Assembly (NCBI GenBank): GCA_964548175.1
Contig: CAZJQS010000001.1
Coordinates: forward strand, 1-64,000
DNA from: JANQPA01 sp964548175
Lineage (GTDB): Bacteria > Bacteroidota > Bacteroidia > Chitinophagales > Saprospiraceae
Length of the DNA stretch: 64,000 nt
Direction of reading: 5' to 3'
Below are positions 33,623-41,758 of the stretch, in pieces. The translations under genes and the position numbers were made by a program. Each line of letters starts with the position of its first letter. Within the stretch, counting starts at the first letter, position 1. The notes beneath the pieces are model-generated. The model made no database searches and was not told where the DNA came from. It saw nothing but the letters and a program-made list of their open reading frames with translations.

Positions 33623-36076
33623 ATGAGATTTTTTCTATTACTTTTTTTTCTTTTTTTTATTACCCTAACCTTTGGGCAAAAAATAACTTCGGCTGGAACG
33701 GACTCCTCCGAATACTTAAAACTCATTCCCTTTCCATTTAATTCAGAGTTCCCGGAATTTGCTCCGGTCCTTTCCTGGGACGGGAACGAGCTCTTCTTTG
33801 CCAAAAGCAATGCCCCCGGCAACTTAGGGTTGGCTAATCATACGAATATCTGGCAAGCAAAGCGACAAAAAGACTTATCCTGGAATTCTCCGGTCAATGT
33901 AGGACGCCCCCTGAACTCAGAAGCCCACAACTTCCCATTATACCTTTCTCCACTTGGCCAGAAGATTTACCTGTCCAGGGTGCAAGCTACAGGAACCCAT
34001 GAGATCCTGACCACCACAGCCAAAGGGAGAACCTGGCGCAATCCGAATCCTCTGGACATTCCCTGGCTGACGGACGGTTCTTTTATCACCCTTGAAATTA
34101 AGGCGCTTCACCTGAGCTATGATGAACGCGTTTTGCTTCTCCTGGCAGATACTCAGCAGGGATGTGGCCGGCTCGACATTTACGCCAGCTTAAAAGACCT
34201 GAAGGGCCATTGGTCCTATCCTTTTAACCTGGGCCCTGTGATCAATTCAGAACTCAATGAATGTTCGGTATTCCTGGCTTCCGACAATCAAACGCTCTAT
34301 TTTGCCAGTAACGGACATGGCGGTGAAGGAGGATACGATCTTTTCCTCAGCAGAAGGAACGATGAGAGCTGGCTCAATTGGTCAGAACCGGTTAACCTGG
34401 GAAACGTAATCAATTCCACTGCCGATGAACTGGACCCTGCCATGTCGCTTATCGGTGACGAACTTTTTTTCAGTCGCAAAAAAAAGAATGGCGAACAAGA
34501 TCTTTTTTCCTGCTTTCTTACAGAAGCCCTTCAACCTCAACCGCGTCACATCCTTTTCGGTAAGGTCTCTCTATCCAGGGGCCAATTGCAGGCTGCTTTA
34601 ATGCTGGAATCTTCGGGCTCTTTCCCACCTCCCGTGCTGCAATCCTCCGGCGGCCGTTTTTTATCCGTATTACCTACTGAAAACGCCTACCTGCTGTATG
34701 CGCCGGCAGCACCCGGTTATTATGCAGAAAGCCTGGCCTTTTTCCATTCTGATTACTTTGACGGCAACGCCCCTTCTCTTTGGAATGCGCTTCAGGAGAA
34801 AGCAAGTTATCAGGAAAGAGAAAGCAAAATCCGGCAGATCAAAAATGAAAAAGAAGCCCTTCATAAGAAGATAGACAAGCTGGTCATCAAACAGACAAGC
34901 TTTTTCACGGCCCTTCAGGAGCAACTTTCCAGTACACTTGATCGGCTTGAATGGAATGATGGGGAGAAAAAACGCCTGAAGGAACTGCGGGAACAATATA
35001 CCAACCTGAGTGAAAAGACCATCCACAGGGACTCCAGCGAGACTACTCATTTTGAAAAAAAACAGCCTGAAAATGGCCAAATCAGCAAGGACGCACATTT
35101 CAAAATTATGAAGGAAAGACTGCGCCGTCAACTGGCTCAGACGGCCCCCCCGGCAGAATCCAAAGAACTTTCCATTAAAGCACCCACCAGCCCTCTTTCT
35201 TTTGACCAGTTCTTACAAACACTTTTTCACCAATGGCTCAACAAGATGGCCGCGACCTTATGGCGTGAGAAGGCGTTACAACTTTTCCCGGATCAACTAC
35301 AGGAGCTTCAGGACCAGGTAGGAAGAGAAGAAGTAGAACGGCTATCCAAATTCGGTATCCCTGAGGATGAAAATCCAGCTTTAGCAGAGCAGGCTTTATC
35401 CACTTTCCCGATAAGCCGCCAGGCTGCCTTCCAGCCCTGGCAACATAACATGGCCGAAGAACTCAGCAAGGCACTGGAAAAGCCTTTCTATGATCAGTTG
35501 CCTTCGCTTATGGAGCCTTTTGTAGGGGAGCTGCTGCAAAACAAGATCCTTTTGGCTTCTGTGCGTCATCAGGCCTTTTTTCTGTATCAGGATCTTCAAA
35601 CCGCTGTTGACCTTCAGATCAGTGAAGAACAAAAGCAGAAGAGAATAGCCGGGGAAGAAGTCAGGCCGCCAAAAAAAAGGCCGGTCTTTTCCACGACCCA
35701 ACAACTCATCCAGGAGCACAACTTTAAAGCTTTCCCCATCAGGGAAGGAACGACCATTCCGCTGCCTGGTATTGTATTTGAGCCCAACTCCGCCCGGCTT
35801 TCCCCAATTTCCGAACCTGAAATCACCCGCTGCATCCGCTTATTACAAGATCAGCCCGAACTGAATGTGGAGATAGGAGTTTATGCCTATGGGGAGCTCA
35901 CTCACTCGTTGGCGCTGGACTTATGCACTCAAAGAGCCGAAATATTGTATCGCTTTATTGCCGAGCAGGGAATTTCAAAAGAACGGCTCAGCTGGAAGGG
36001 CTACGGAAAAAAGGAAGTTGTTCCCCATAAATATCCCTGGCGCAACAACATCGTCATTTTAAAAATCATGAAATGA
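33623..36076 (+). CDS. OmpA family protein with N-terminal PD40 propeller
   Basis: An 817-residue exported protein. Signal peptide 1-18 (FFLLLFFLFFITLTFG). The N-terminal 300 residues are PD40/WD40-like propeller blades, with repeated PVLSWDGNELFFAKS and NQTLYFASNGHGGEGGYDLF patterns. A long charged helical central region (about 390-690, with KNEKEALHKKIDKL) is unusual. The C-terminal OmpA-like peptidoglycan-binding domain has GIVFEPNSARLSP and RAEILYRFIAEQGISKERL. It should bind peptidoglycan and project from the outer membrane. It overlaps the next gene by 4 nt (ATGA). Confidence 0.9.
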   Translation: MRFFLLLFFLFFITLTFGQKITSAGTDSSEYLKLIPFPFNSEFPEFAPVLSWDGNELFFAKSNAPGNLGLANHTNIWQAKRQKDLSWNSPVNVGRPLNSEAHNFPLYLSPLGQKIYLSRVQATGTHEILTTTAKGRTWRNPNPLDIPWLTDGSFITLEIKALHLSYDERVLLLLADTQQGCGRLDIYASLKDLKGHWSYPFNLGPVINSELNECSVFLASDNQTLYFASNGHGGEGGYDLFLSRRNDESWLNWSEPVNLGNVINSTADELDPAMSLIGDELFFSRKKKNGEQDLFSCFLTEALQPQPRHILFGKVSLSRGQLQAALMLESSGSFPPPVLQSSGGRFLSVLPTENAYLLYAPAAPGYYAESLAFFHSDYFDGNAPSLWNALQEKASYQERESKIRQIKNEKEALHKKIDKLVIKQTSFFTALQEQLSSTLDRLEWNDGEKKRLKELREQYTNLSEKTIHRDSSETTHFEKKQPENGQISKDAHFKIMKERLRRQLAQTAPPAESKELSIKAPTSPLSFDQFLQTLFHQWLNKMAATLWREKALQLFPDQLQELQDQVGREEVERLSKFGIPEDENPALAEQALSTFPISRQAAFQPWQHNMAEELSKALEKPFYDQLPSLMEPFVGELLQNKILLASVRHQAFFLYQDLQTAVDLQISEEQKQKRIAGEEVRPPKKRPVFSTTQQLIQEHNFKAFPIREGTTIPLPGIVFEPNSARLSPISEPEITRCIRLLQDQPELNVEIGVYAYGELTHSLALDLCTQRAEILYRFIAEQGISKERLSWKGYGKKEVVPHKYPWRNNIVILKIMK

Positions 36077-36540
36077 GTATGATTCCCGAAAACATTATAG
36101 ATGAAGTAGCGGATCGACTGGGGCAGTCTGAAGAACTTCAGATGGAGAGCATCCAGCGTTTCCAAAAGGAACAGCCGGTCATATTCGGTTATTTCTTTTC
36201 GGAAGACTTTAATGCTTTTACAAAGGAAGAAAAAGAATATGCCCTTTTCCTGGCGCTCAGCATTTTCGAATCCGTCAGAAAGGTAAACCCGGAAATTCCC
36301 CTGGTTTCGGAAAAGTCTTTTAGCGAAGCGGAAGATGCCAACTGGGAAAAGCTCCAGCCGGTTACAGCGCGTCGTTTCCGTGAGCGAATGGACATTTTTT
36401 TCAAGGATTATGCTCAGGAAGATTTGCTGGCATTTATAGAGGACGCCCTGATCGATGATGAGGAAGAAGCCCCTGTGACCAAAGAAGGCAGGGAGCCGCT
36501 TTTCGTATTGATGAAAACCATAATTGATTGCCTGACCTAA
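36073..36540 (+). CDS. Small acidic hypothetical protein coupled to the OmpA gene
   Basis: A 155-residue helical protein, cytoplasmic and acidic, with no recognised family. It has a pattern of Glu/Asp-rich helices (EEKEYALFLALSIFESV, DYAQEDLLAFIEDALIDDEEE). The ATGA overlap with the upstream OmpA gene indicates translational coupling, so a cytoplasmic helper or regulatory role with that envelope protein is possible but unproven. Confidence 0.6.
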   Translation: MSMIPENIIDEVADRLGQSEELQMESIQRFQKEQPVIFGYFFSEDFNAFTKEEKEYALFLALSIFESVRKVNPEIPLVSEKSFSEAEDANWEKLQPVTARRFRERMDIFFKDYAQEDLLAFIEDALIDDEEEAPVTKEGREPLFVLMKTIIDCLT

Positions 36541-36545
36541 GAGGG

Positions 36546-36588
36546 GGAGGCGGCCTAAAAAGGCATTTCGTCCGCCTCCACTCCTTTT
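36546..36588 (+). terminator. Terminator between convergent genes
   Basis: GGAGGCGG (36546-36553) pairs with CCGCCTCC (36572-36579), followed by CTCCTTTT. It separates the OmpA unit from the convergent acyl-CoA ligase. Confidence 0.6.
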
Positions 36589-36594
36589 AACGTT

Positions 36595-38274
36595 TTACGA
36601 TGTCTCTTCTTTTTCTTCCCGCAATGCCCTTCTCAGGATCTTCCCAACATTCGTTTTAGGCAGTTCATCTCTGAACTCTAACTGTTTGGGCACTTTATAG
36701 CCGGTCAGGTTTTCTTTGCAGTATTGAAGTATTTCGTTTTTGGTCAGGGAAGCATCTTTTTTAACGACAAACGCCTTCACCACTTCTCCGGACTTTTCAT
36801 CAGGAACTCCGATGGCTGCAACTTCCATGACCTTAGGATGGCCGGCGATCACTTCTTCGATTTCGTTAGGAAAGACATTAAAGCCGGAAACCAGGATCAT
36901 ATCTTTTTTGCGATCGACGATCTCAAAAAAACCATCCTCATGCATTCTGCCGATATCGCCTGTACAGAGCCAGCCGCCGTCGACGATGGTTTTAGCTGTT
37001 TCTGAAGGCTTATTGTAATAGCCCTTCATGACCTGTGGACCTTTTACCTGGATTTCACCGATGCCTCCCGGAGGGAGGATATTGCCTTGTTCGTCCACTA
37101 TTCTAACATCTGTTGAAGGCATAGGCAGCCCGATGGTTCCGATCTTACCGGTTCCGTCGATGGGATTAACCGTTACGACGGGAGAGGCTTCCGTCATTCC
37201 GTATCCCTCTGTCAGTGGGCAGCCAGTCAGCGCTTCCCAGCGTTCGGCCACAGGTCTTTGCACTGCCATTCCGCCGCCTACTGTAGCCTTCAGGCTGGAA
37301 AAGTCAGACTGTTGGAATTCTGTATTGTTTAATAATGCATTGAATAAAGTGTTGACGCCGACGACCAGGGTAGCTTTATTGCTTTTCATAGCTTTAACGA
37401 CGGAGGGGATGTCTCTTGCATTGGTCACCAGCACATTGAGGGTGCCGAAGCTCATAAAAGCCAGGCAGTTAACGGTAAAGGCGAAAATGTGGTACAGCGG
37501 CAGCGGGCATAGGGCTACTTCCTCGGCCTCTTCCAGGAAAGGGAACATCCATGCCCGGATCTGGAGCATATTGGCCACCAGGTTGCGGTTGGTGAGCATA
37601 GCTCCTTTGGAGAGGCCGGTCGTACCGCCTGTATATTGATGGATGATCACATCATCCGGCTTGCTGGCATGCGGTTTTAGATTGAATTTTCGGCCTTGCT
37701 TTAGCGCATCAGAAAAGGTTACTGTATTGGGGAGGTCATATTTGGGAACCATTTTTTTCAGGCGGCGTACAACGAAGTTGACGATATATTTTTTTGGAAA
37801 ACCCAGCAATTCCCCTATGGATGTCGTAATAATCGTTTTAATGCTCGTGTCGTCCAATATTTTTTCCAGATTGGACGCGAAGTTCTCTGCAATGATAATC
37901 GCCTTCACCTCGGAATCTTTGAACTGATGGAGCATCTCGCGTGGTGTATATAAGGGATTGGTGTTGACGACGATCAGCCCGGCCCTTAATACCCCGAACA
38001 AGGCGATGGGATATTGCAGCAGGTTAGGCATCATAATAGCGACCTTATCATTCGGTTCGAGGCCACGAGACTGCAGGTAGGCCGCAAATTGATTCGACAT
38101 TTTGTCGATCTGTCCGAAAGTCAGATCTTTACCCATACAAGTAAATGCCTTTTTATGACGATATTTCTTAAAGGTCTCATCAAATAAAGACAGCAAATTC
38201 GGATAAGTATCCGGGTTAATGTTGGCGGATACTCCCGGGGGATACTTTTTCAGCCATGGTCTTTCCTCGCTCAT
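36595..38274 (-). CDS. Long-chain fatty acid-CoA ligase (FadD-like)
   Basis: A 559-residue adenylate-forming enzyme that activates long-chain fatty acids with ATP and CoA. The AMP-binding motif YTGGTTGLSKGAMLTNRN (about 214-231) is intact. GYGMTEASPVVTVN is motif A5, GWLCTGDIGRMHEDGF the adenylate-contacting segment, and PKTNVGKILRRALRE carries the catalytic Lys. The exact chain-length preference is not visible. The gene is monocistronic and divergent from the S1 gene. Confidence 0.93.
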   Translation of the reverse strand: MSEERPWLKKYPPGVSANINPDTYPNLLSLFDETFKKYRHKKAFTCMGKDLTFGQIDKMSNQFAAYLQSRGLEPNDKVAIMMPNLLQYPIALFGVLRAGLIVVNTNPLYTPREMLHQFKDSEVKAIIIAENFASNLEKILDDTSIKTIITTSIGELLGFPKKYIVNFVVRRLKKMVPKYDLPNTVTFSDALKQGRKFNLKPHASKPDDVIIHQYTGGTTGLSKGAMLTNRNLVANMLQIRAWMFPFLEEAEEVALCPLPLYHIFAFTVNCLAFMSFGTLNVLVTNARDIPSVVKAMKSNKATLVVGVNTLFNALLNNTEFQQSDFSSLKATVGGGMAVQRPVAERWEALTGCPLTEGYGMTEASPVVTVNPIDGTGKIGTIGLPMPSTDVRIVDEQGNILPPGGIGEIQVKGPQVMKGYYNKPSETAKTIVDGGWLCTGDIGRMHEDGFFEIVDRKKDMILVSGFNVFPNEIEEVIAGHPKVMEVAAIGVPDEKSGEVVKAFVVKKDASLTKNEILQYCKENLTGYKVPKQLEFRDELPKTNVGKILRRALREEKEETS

Positions 38275-38594
38275 TATATTTTTTTATTTCGTTTTATATT
38301 CCAGATTTTCTCTTGAACTGTGCTAAAAATACAAATTTTAGTTTTTTTTACTCAGAAGTTGTTTAAAGTTATTCTTTAGGTTTGCAAAATGATCTTTTCG
38401 GTCCTGTTTTCTGCTTTCAAACAATTACTTTAAACAACTCCTGGGTGGTTAATTTTGTCGTGGCGCTTACCTCTCCAATCATTTTATTTTTTCACAGCAT
38501 TAGGTTTTTTTTCCAACTAAAAAACCTTACCTTTGCCCCGCTAAAAACATTAGTTAACCCGCCCTCATATAGGGGGCACAAAAGCATTCTTTCA
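38275..38594. other. Divergent promoter region of fadD-like gene and rpsA
   Basis: 320 bp, AT-rich. For S1 it contains the -7 element at 38528-38535. An in-frame extension of S1 from a TTG at 38382 translates through it, but lacks ribosomal-protein character (hydrophobic LTSPIILFFHSIRFFF) and overlaps the promoter, so I treat it as non-coding. Confidence 0.6.
38528..38535 (+). promoter_or_regulatory. -7 element TACCTTTG of rpsA
   Basis: A perfect TAnnTTTG match 60 nt upstream of the S1 ATG at 38595. No perfect -33 TTTG is seen upstream, but a T-rich tract covers that position. Confidence 0.6.
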
Positions 38595-40670
38595 ATGCTA
38601 GAAGAAGAAAAGAATTTGGAAAAGGAAAACAATGAACAGCCTGAACAGCAAGAAGAAATCAAAGCTGAGGCTGAACAAGAAGAAACAAAAGTCGAATCAG
38701 AAGAAAAAGCCGTGGAAATAACGGCCAAAGCTGATGATTCGGCTGAAGAAGAAACTGTGCAGGAGGAACCCGCTGAAGAAGAGGAAGAGCCTGTTGCTCA
38801 GGATGACGAGAATGAAGAGCCGGAAAGCGAGGATGAAGAGGAAGAAGAAGTCGGAGAGCTGCCTACCGCCGGGACCGGCGAGACAGGCTCGGCGCACGAC
38901 GACTTTGACTGGTCCATTTCCAGCAAAAACGTCCACTCCTATACTGAAGAGGAATTTAAGAATTACGTTGAACAATACGATTCCACACTGACTTCTGTCT
39001 TTGAAAATGAGATTGTCAAGGGCACCGTCAACTCCATTCAGGACGGCGACGTGGTTTTGGACATCAATTTCAAATCCGACGGATTAGTGCCGCTTTCTGA
39101 ATTCAGGGATACTCCTGACCTTACAGTCGGCGATGAGGTAGAGGTTTACGTAGAACAACAGGAAGACGCCCGCGGTCAGCTGGTGCTTTCCCGCAGAAAA
39201 GCCAAGCTGCTTCGCGCCTGGGAAAATATCGTGGATTCTTACCAGAACGGCTCCGTTATTAAAGGGACTGTTATTAGCAAAACCAAAGGTGGTCTTATCG
39301 TAGATGCCGGCGGGTTGGAAACCTTCCTTCCCGGTTCACAGATTGACATTAAGCCCATCATCGATTACGATTCATACGTTGGAAAAACAATGGAATTCAA
39401 GGTGGTTAAGATCAATGAGACCATCAAGAACGCCGTTGTTTCACACAAGGCTCTTATCGAGAGTGATCTGGCCGAACAAAGAGAAGCCATCATTGCCAGT
39501 CTGGAAAGAGGGCAAGTGCTGGAAGGTCTGGTCAAGAACATCACCGATTTCGGTGCCTTCCTCGACCTTGGCGGCGTAGACGGTCTGTTGTACATTACAG
39601 ATATTTCATGGGGCCGCATCAGCCACCCAAGCGAGGTGCTGTCGCTCAACCAGAAGATCAACGTTGTAGTGCTGGACTTTGACGAGAACAAGAAGCGTAT
39701 CTCACTTGGTCTGAAGCAATTGCAACCTCATCCGTGGGAAATCCTGGATGAAGAGATCAAAGAAGGTTCTGTAGTCAAAGGTAAGATCGTCAACATTGAA
39801 GATTACGGCGCTTTCCTTGAAATCCGCCCTGGCGTAGAAGGCTTGATCCACGTTTCCGAGGTAACCTGGAGCAACCAGCCGATCAACGCCAGAGAATTCT
39901 TCAAAGAAGGACAGGAATACGAAGCAAAGGTCGTTACCATCGATCGCGAAGATCGCAAGATGTCCCTGAGCTTGAAGCAGCTGATGAAAGATCCCTGGAG
40001 CGACATCGAAGACCGCTTCCCTATGGGCAGCAAGCATTCCGGAGAGGTCAAAAACCTCACCCCCTATGGTGTTTTCGTAGAGCTTGAAGAAGGCATCGGC
40101 GGCATGGTGCACATCTCTGATCTTTCCTGGACAAAACGATTCTCTCATCCTTCTGAATTTACTAAAGTTGGTGAGACCATCGACGTTATGATACTCGAGA
40201 TCGATAAAGATAACCGCAAGTTGTCTCTCGGACATAAGCAACTGGAAGAAAATCCATGGGATACGTTCGAATCCGTATTCCCGGAAGGGTCTTATCACGA
40301 GGCTACTATTCTGAGAAGGGACGACAGAGGCGCCATTGTTCAGTTGCCTTACGGCCTGGAAGCATTCGCCCCCATCAAACACATCAAAAAAGAAGATGGC
40401 AAACTGGCGGATGTAGACGAAACGCTTACGGTCAAAGTGATCGAATTTAACCGCGACGACAAGCGGATACTGGTTTCTCATTTGCGTTATCTGGAAGACA
40501 TCAAGCGCAAAGCTGATGAACAGGTGAAAAAGGAGAAAGAGAAGGCGCGTAAAGAGACCAGGGATGCGGTCAAAAAGACCAATGCCGGCGCTGAGAAATC
40601 GACGCTTGGCGACCTGGACGTGTTCTCACAGATCAAAGAACAACTTGATCAGGAAGAAGAAGAAAATTAA
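38595..40670 (+). CDS. rpsA: 30S ribosomal protein S1
   Basis: 691 residues from the ATG at 38595 (MLEEEKNLEKENNEQ). The N-terminal 105 residues are an extremely acidic Glu-rich extension, typical of Bacteroidota S1. Six S1 RNA-binding repeats follow (for example GLVKNITDFGAFLDLGGVDG, GKIVNIEDYGAFLEIRPGVE). Between the repeats are the conserved KLSLGHKQL/RISLGLKQL segments. The C-terminal tail is Lys/Glu-rich. S1 brings mRNA to the small subunit, which matters here because Bacteroidota leaders lack Shine-Dalgarno motifs. Confidence 0.95.
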   Translation: MLEEEKNLEKENNEQPEQQEEIKAEAEQEETKVESEEKAVEITAKADDSAEEETVQEEPAEEEEEPVAQDDENEEPESEDEEEEEVGELPTAGTGETGSAHDDFDWSISSKNVHSYTEEEFKNYVEQYDSTLTSVFENEIVKGTVNSIQDGDVVLDINFKSDGLVPLSEFRDTPDLTVGDEVEVYVEQQEDARGQLVLSRRKAKLLRAWENIVDSYQNGSVIKGTVISKTKGGLIVDAGGLETFLPGSQIDIKPIIDYDSYVGKTMEFKVVKINETIKNAVVSHKALIESDLAEQREAIIASLERGQVLEGLVKNITDFGAFLDLGGVDGLLYITDISWGRISHPSEVLSLNQKINVVVLDFDENKKRISLGLKQLQPHPWEILDEEIKEGSVVKGKIVNIEDYGAFLEIRPGVEGLIHVSEVTWSNQPINAREFFKEGQEYEAKVVTIDREDRKMSLSLKQLMKDPWSDIEDRFPMGSKHSGEVKNLTPYGVFVELEEGIGGMVHISDLSWTKRFSHPSEFTKVGETIDVMILEIDKDNRKLSLGHKQLEENPWDTFESVFPEGSYHEATILRRDDRGAIVQLPYGLEAFAPIKHIKKEDGKLADVDETLTVKVIEFNRDDKRILVSHLRYLEDIKRKADEQVKKEKEKARKETRDAVKKTNAGAEKSTLGDLDVFSQIKEQLDQEEEEN

Positions 40671-40686
40671 ATCGTCCAAGATGTGT

Positions 40687-40720
40687 GGGGTTGCGTGAAA
40701 ATTGACTTTTATGCAACCCC
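40687..40720 (+). terminator. Hairpin after rpsA
   Basis: GGGGTTGC (40687-40694) pairs with GCAACCCC (40713-40720). It lies 16 nt after the S1 stop. The ATG at 40702 of the longer GHMP kinase reading falls inside it, arguing for the start at 40735. Confidence 0.6.
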
Positions 40721-40734
40721 GATCATCCCCTTTT

Positions 40735-41655
40735 ATGATCACCTCCTTTCCCGCAAAATTACTCCTCTTTGGAGAACATACCGTGCTAAAAGGATCACGG
40801 GCTCTGGCCATTCCTTTTCCTGCCTTCAGCGGACACTGGTCTTTTTGTCGCCCCAACATGGAGCGGGCTTCCCTGCAAATGCGACTTCCTCAACTGCTCA
40901 TGTACCTCAAAAGCCTGAAGCAAGCTATCCGCCTGCTAGCGCCCCTGGATCTGGCCCGTTTTGAAGATGAACTCGATAAAGGCTTGTATTTCGAATCGAA
41001 TATTCCTTCCGGATACGGATTAGGGAGCTCCGGGGCTCTTTGTGCCGCCCTCTATCATCGATATGTGGACACGCCCGAAAGAAAAAACCTGCCGGCGCTA
41101 AAAAAGGCATTAGCTCAGATTGAAAGCTTTTTCCACGGTTCCAGCTCAGGCGCCGATCCCCTGATCATTCTTCTCCAACAACCCGTACTTATCGACCACC
41201 AGGGAAATATTACAACCACCTCCATTATCCCGTCCGAAAATCCTTCAGGCTTCGTCTACTTCCTGCTCGACACCGGAATAAGCCGTAAAACAGGACCTTT
41301 CGTGAACCTTTTTTTAGAAAAATGTGAAGACCCTGCCTATTTGCAAGCTATCCAGTCTCAGCTTTCTCTTTTTACCGACCACGCCATACAATCACTGCTC
41401 GAAGGTCTTGACCACAAGGTTTTTGAACACCTGGACCAGATCAGTTCCTTTCAATGGGTGCATTTCAGAGAGATGATCCCTTCTTCAGTATTTGAAGTTT
41501 GGGAAAACGGTCTTAGCGAACAATCCCCATACAAATTAAAATTGTGTGGGGCAGGAGGAGGAGGCTTTTTGTTGGGAATGGCAAAAAAGGACAGTCCGAT
41601 ATTAAACGAATTGGGAGAAAGATACAAGATCACCAGTATTCAAATCAGGAAATGA
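40735..41655 (+). CDS. GHMP kinase, probable mevalonate kinase
   Basis: About 306 residues. The opening FPAKLLLFGEHTVLKGS is the substrate-site motif of GHMP kinases, and the ATP loop is IPSGYGLGSSGALCAA. A third motif, LKLCGAGGGGFLLGM, is near the C-terminus. Bacteroidota make isoprenoids through the mevalonate route in several classes, and this family member is usually annotated as mevalonate kinase or GYDIA-type GHMP kinase. The phosphorylated substrate is inferred. I chose ATG 40735, because 40702 lies in the rpsA hairpin. Confidence 0.82.
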   Translation: MITSFPAKLLLFGEHTVLKGSRALAIPFPAFSGHWSFCRPNMERASLQMRLPQLLMYLKSLKQAIRLLAPLDLARFEDELDKGLYFESNIPSGYGLGSSGALCAALYHRYVDTPERKNLPALKKALAQIESFFHGSSSGADPLIILLQQPVLIDHQGNITTTSIIPSENPSGFVYFLLDTGISRKTGPFVNLFLEKCEDPAYLQAIQSQLSLFTDHAIQSLLEGLDHKVFEHLDQISSFQWVHFREMIPSSVFEVWENGLSEQSPYKLKLCGAGGGGFLLGMAKKDSPILNELGERYKITSIQIRK

Positions 41656-41673
41656 TACTTGCATTGTGTAATC

Positions 41674-41750
41674 ACTCAAAAGATAAAATTATTTAAGCCT
41701 GGCCAACCTGCCTTCGTCAACGTAAATTTTTACTTTTTACACAAGCCCGG
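41674..41750. repeat. Degenerate copy of the MITE-like element
   Basis: ACTCAAAAgAtAaAATtATTTAAGCC followed by AACCTGCC aligns with the right half of the element at 58855-59050. TTTTTACACAAGCCC near 41735-41749 resembles its terminal TTTTACACAACCCC. The left half and the long hairpin are absent. Confidence 0.55.
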
Positions 41751-41758
41751 CCTCATGC

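Noticed and set aside
38382..38594. 71-residue N-terminal extension of S1 from a TTG
   Set aside because: It runs through the TACCTTTG promoter element and encodes a hydrophobic stretch unlike ribosomal protein. The ATG at 38595 starts the usual acidic extension.
39702..40481. 259-codon minus-strand ORF within rpsA
   Set aside because: Shadow of the six-repeat S1 coding sequence, with no family resemblance.
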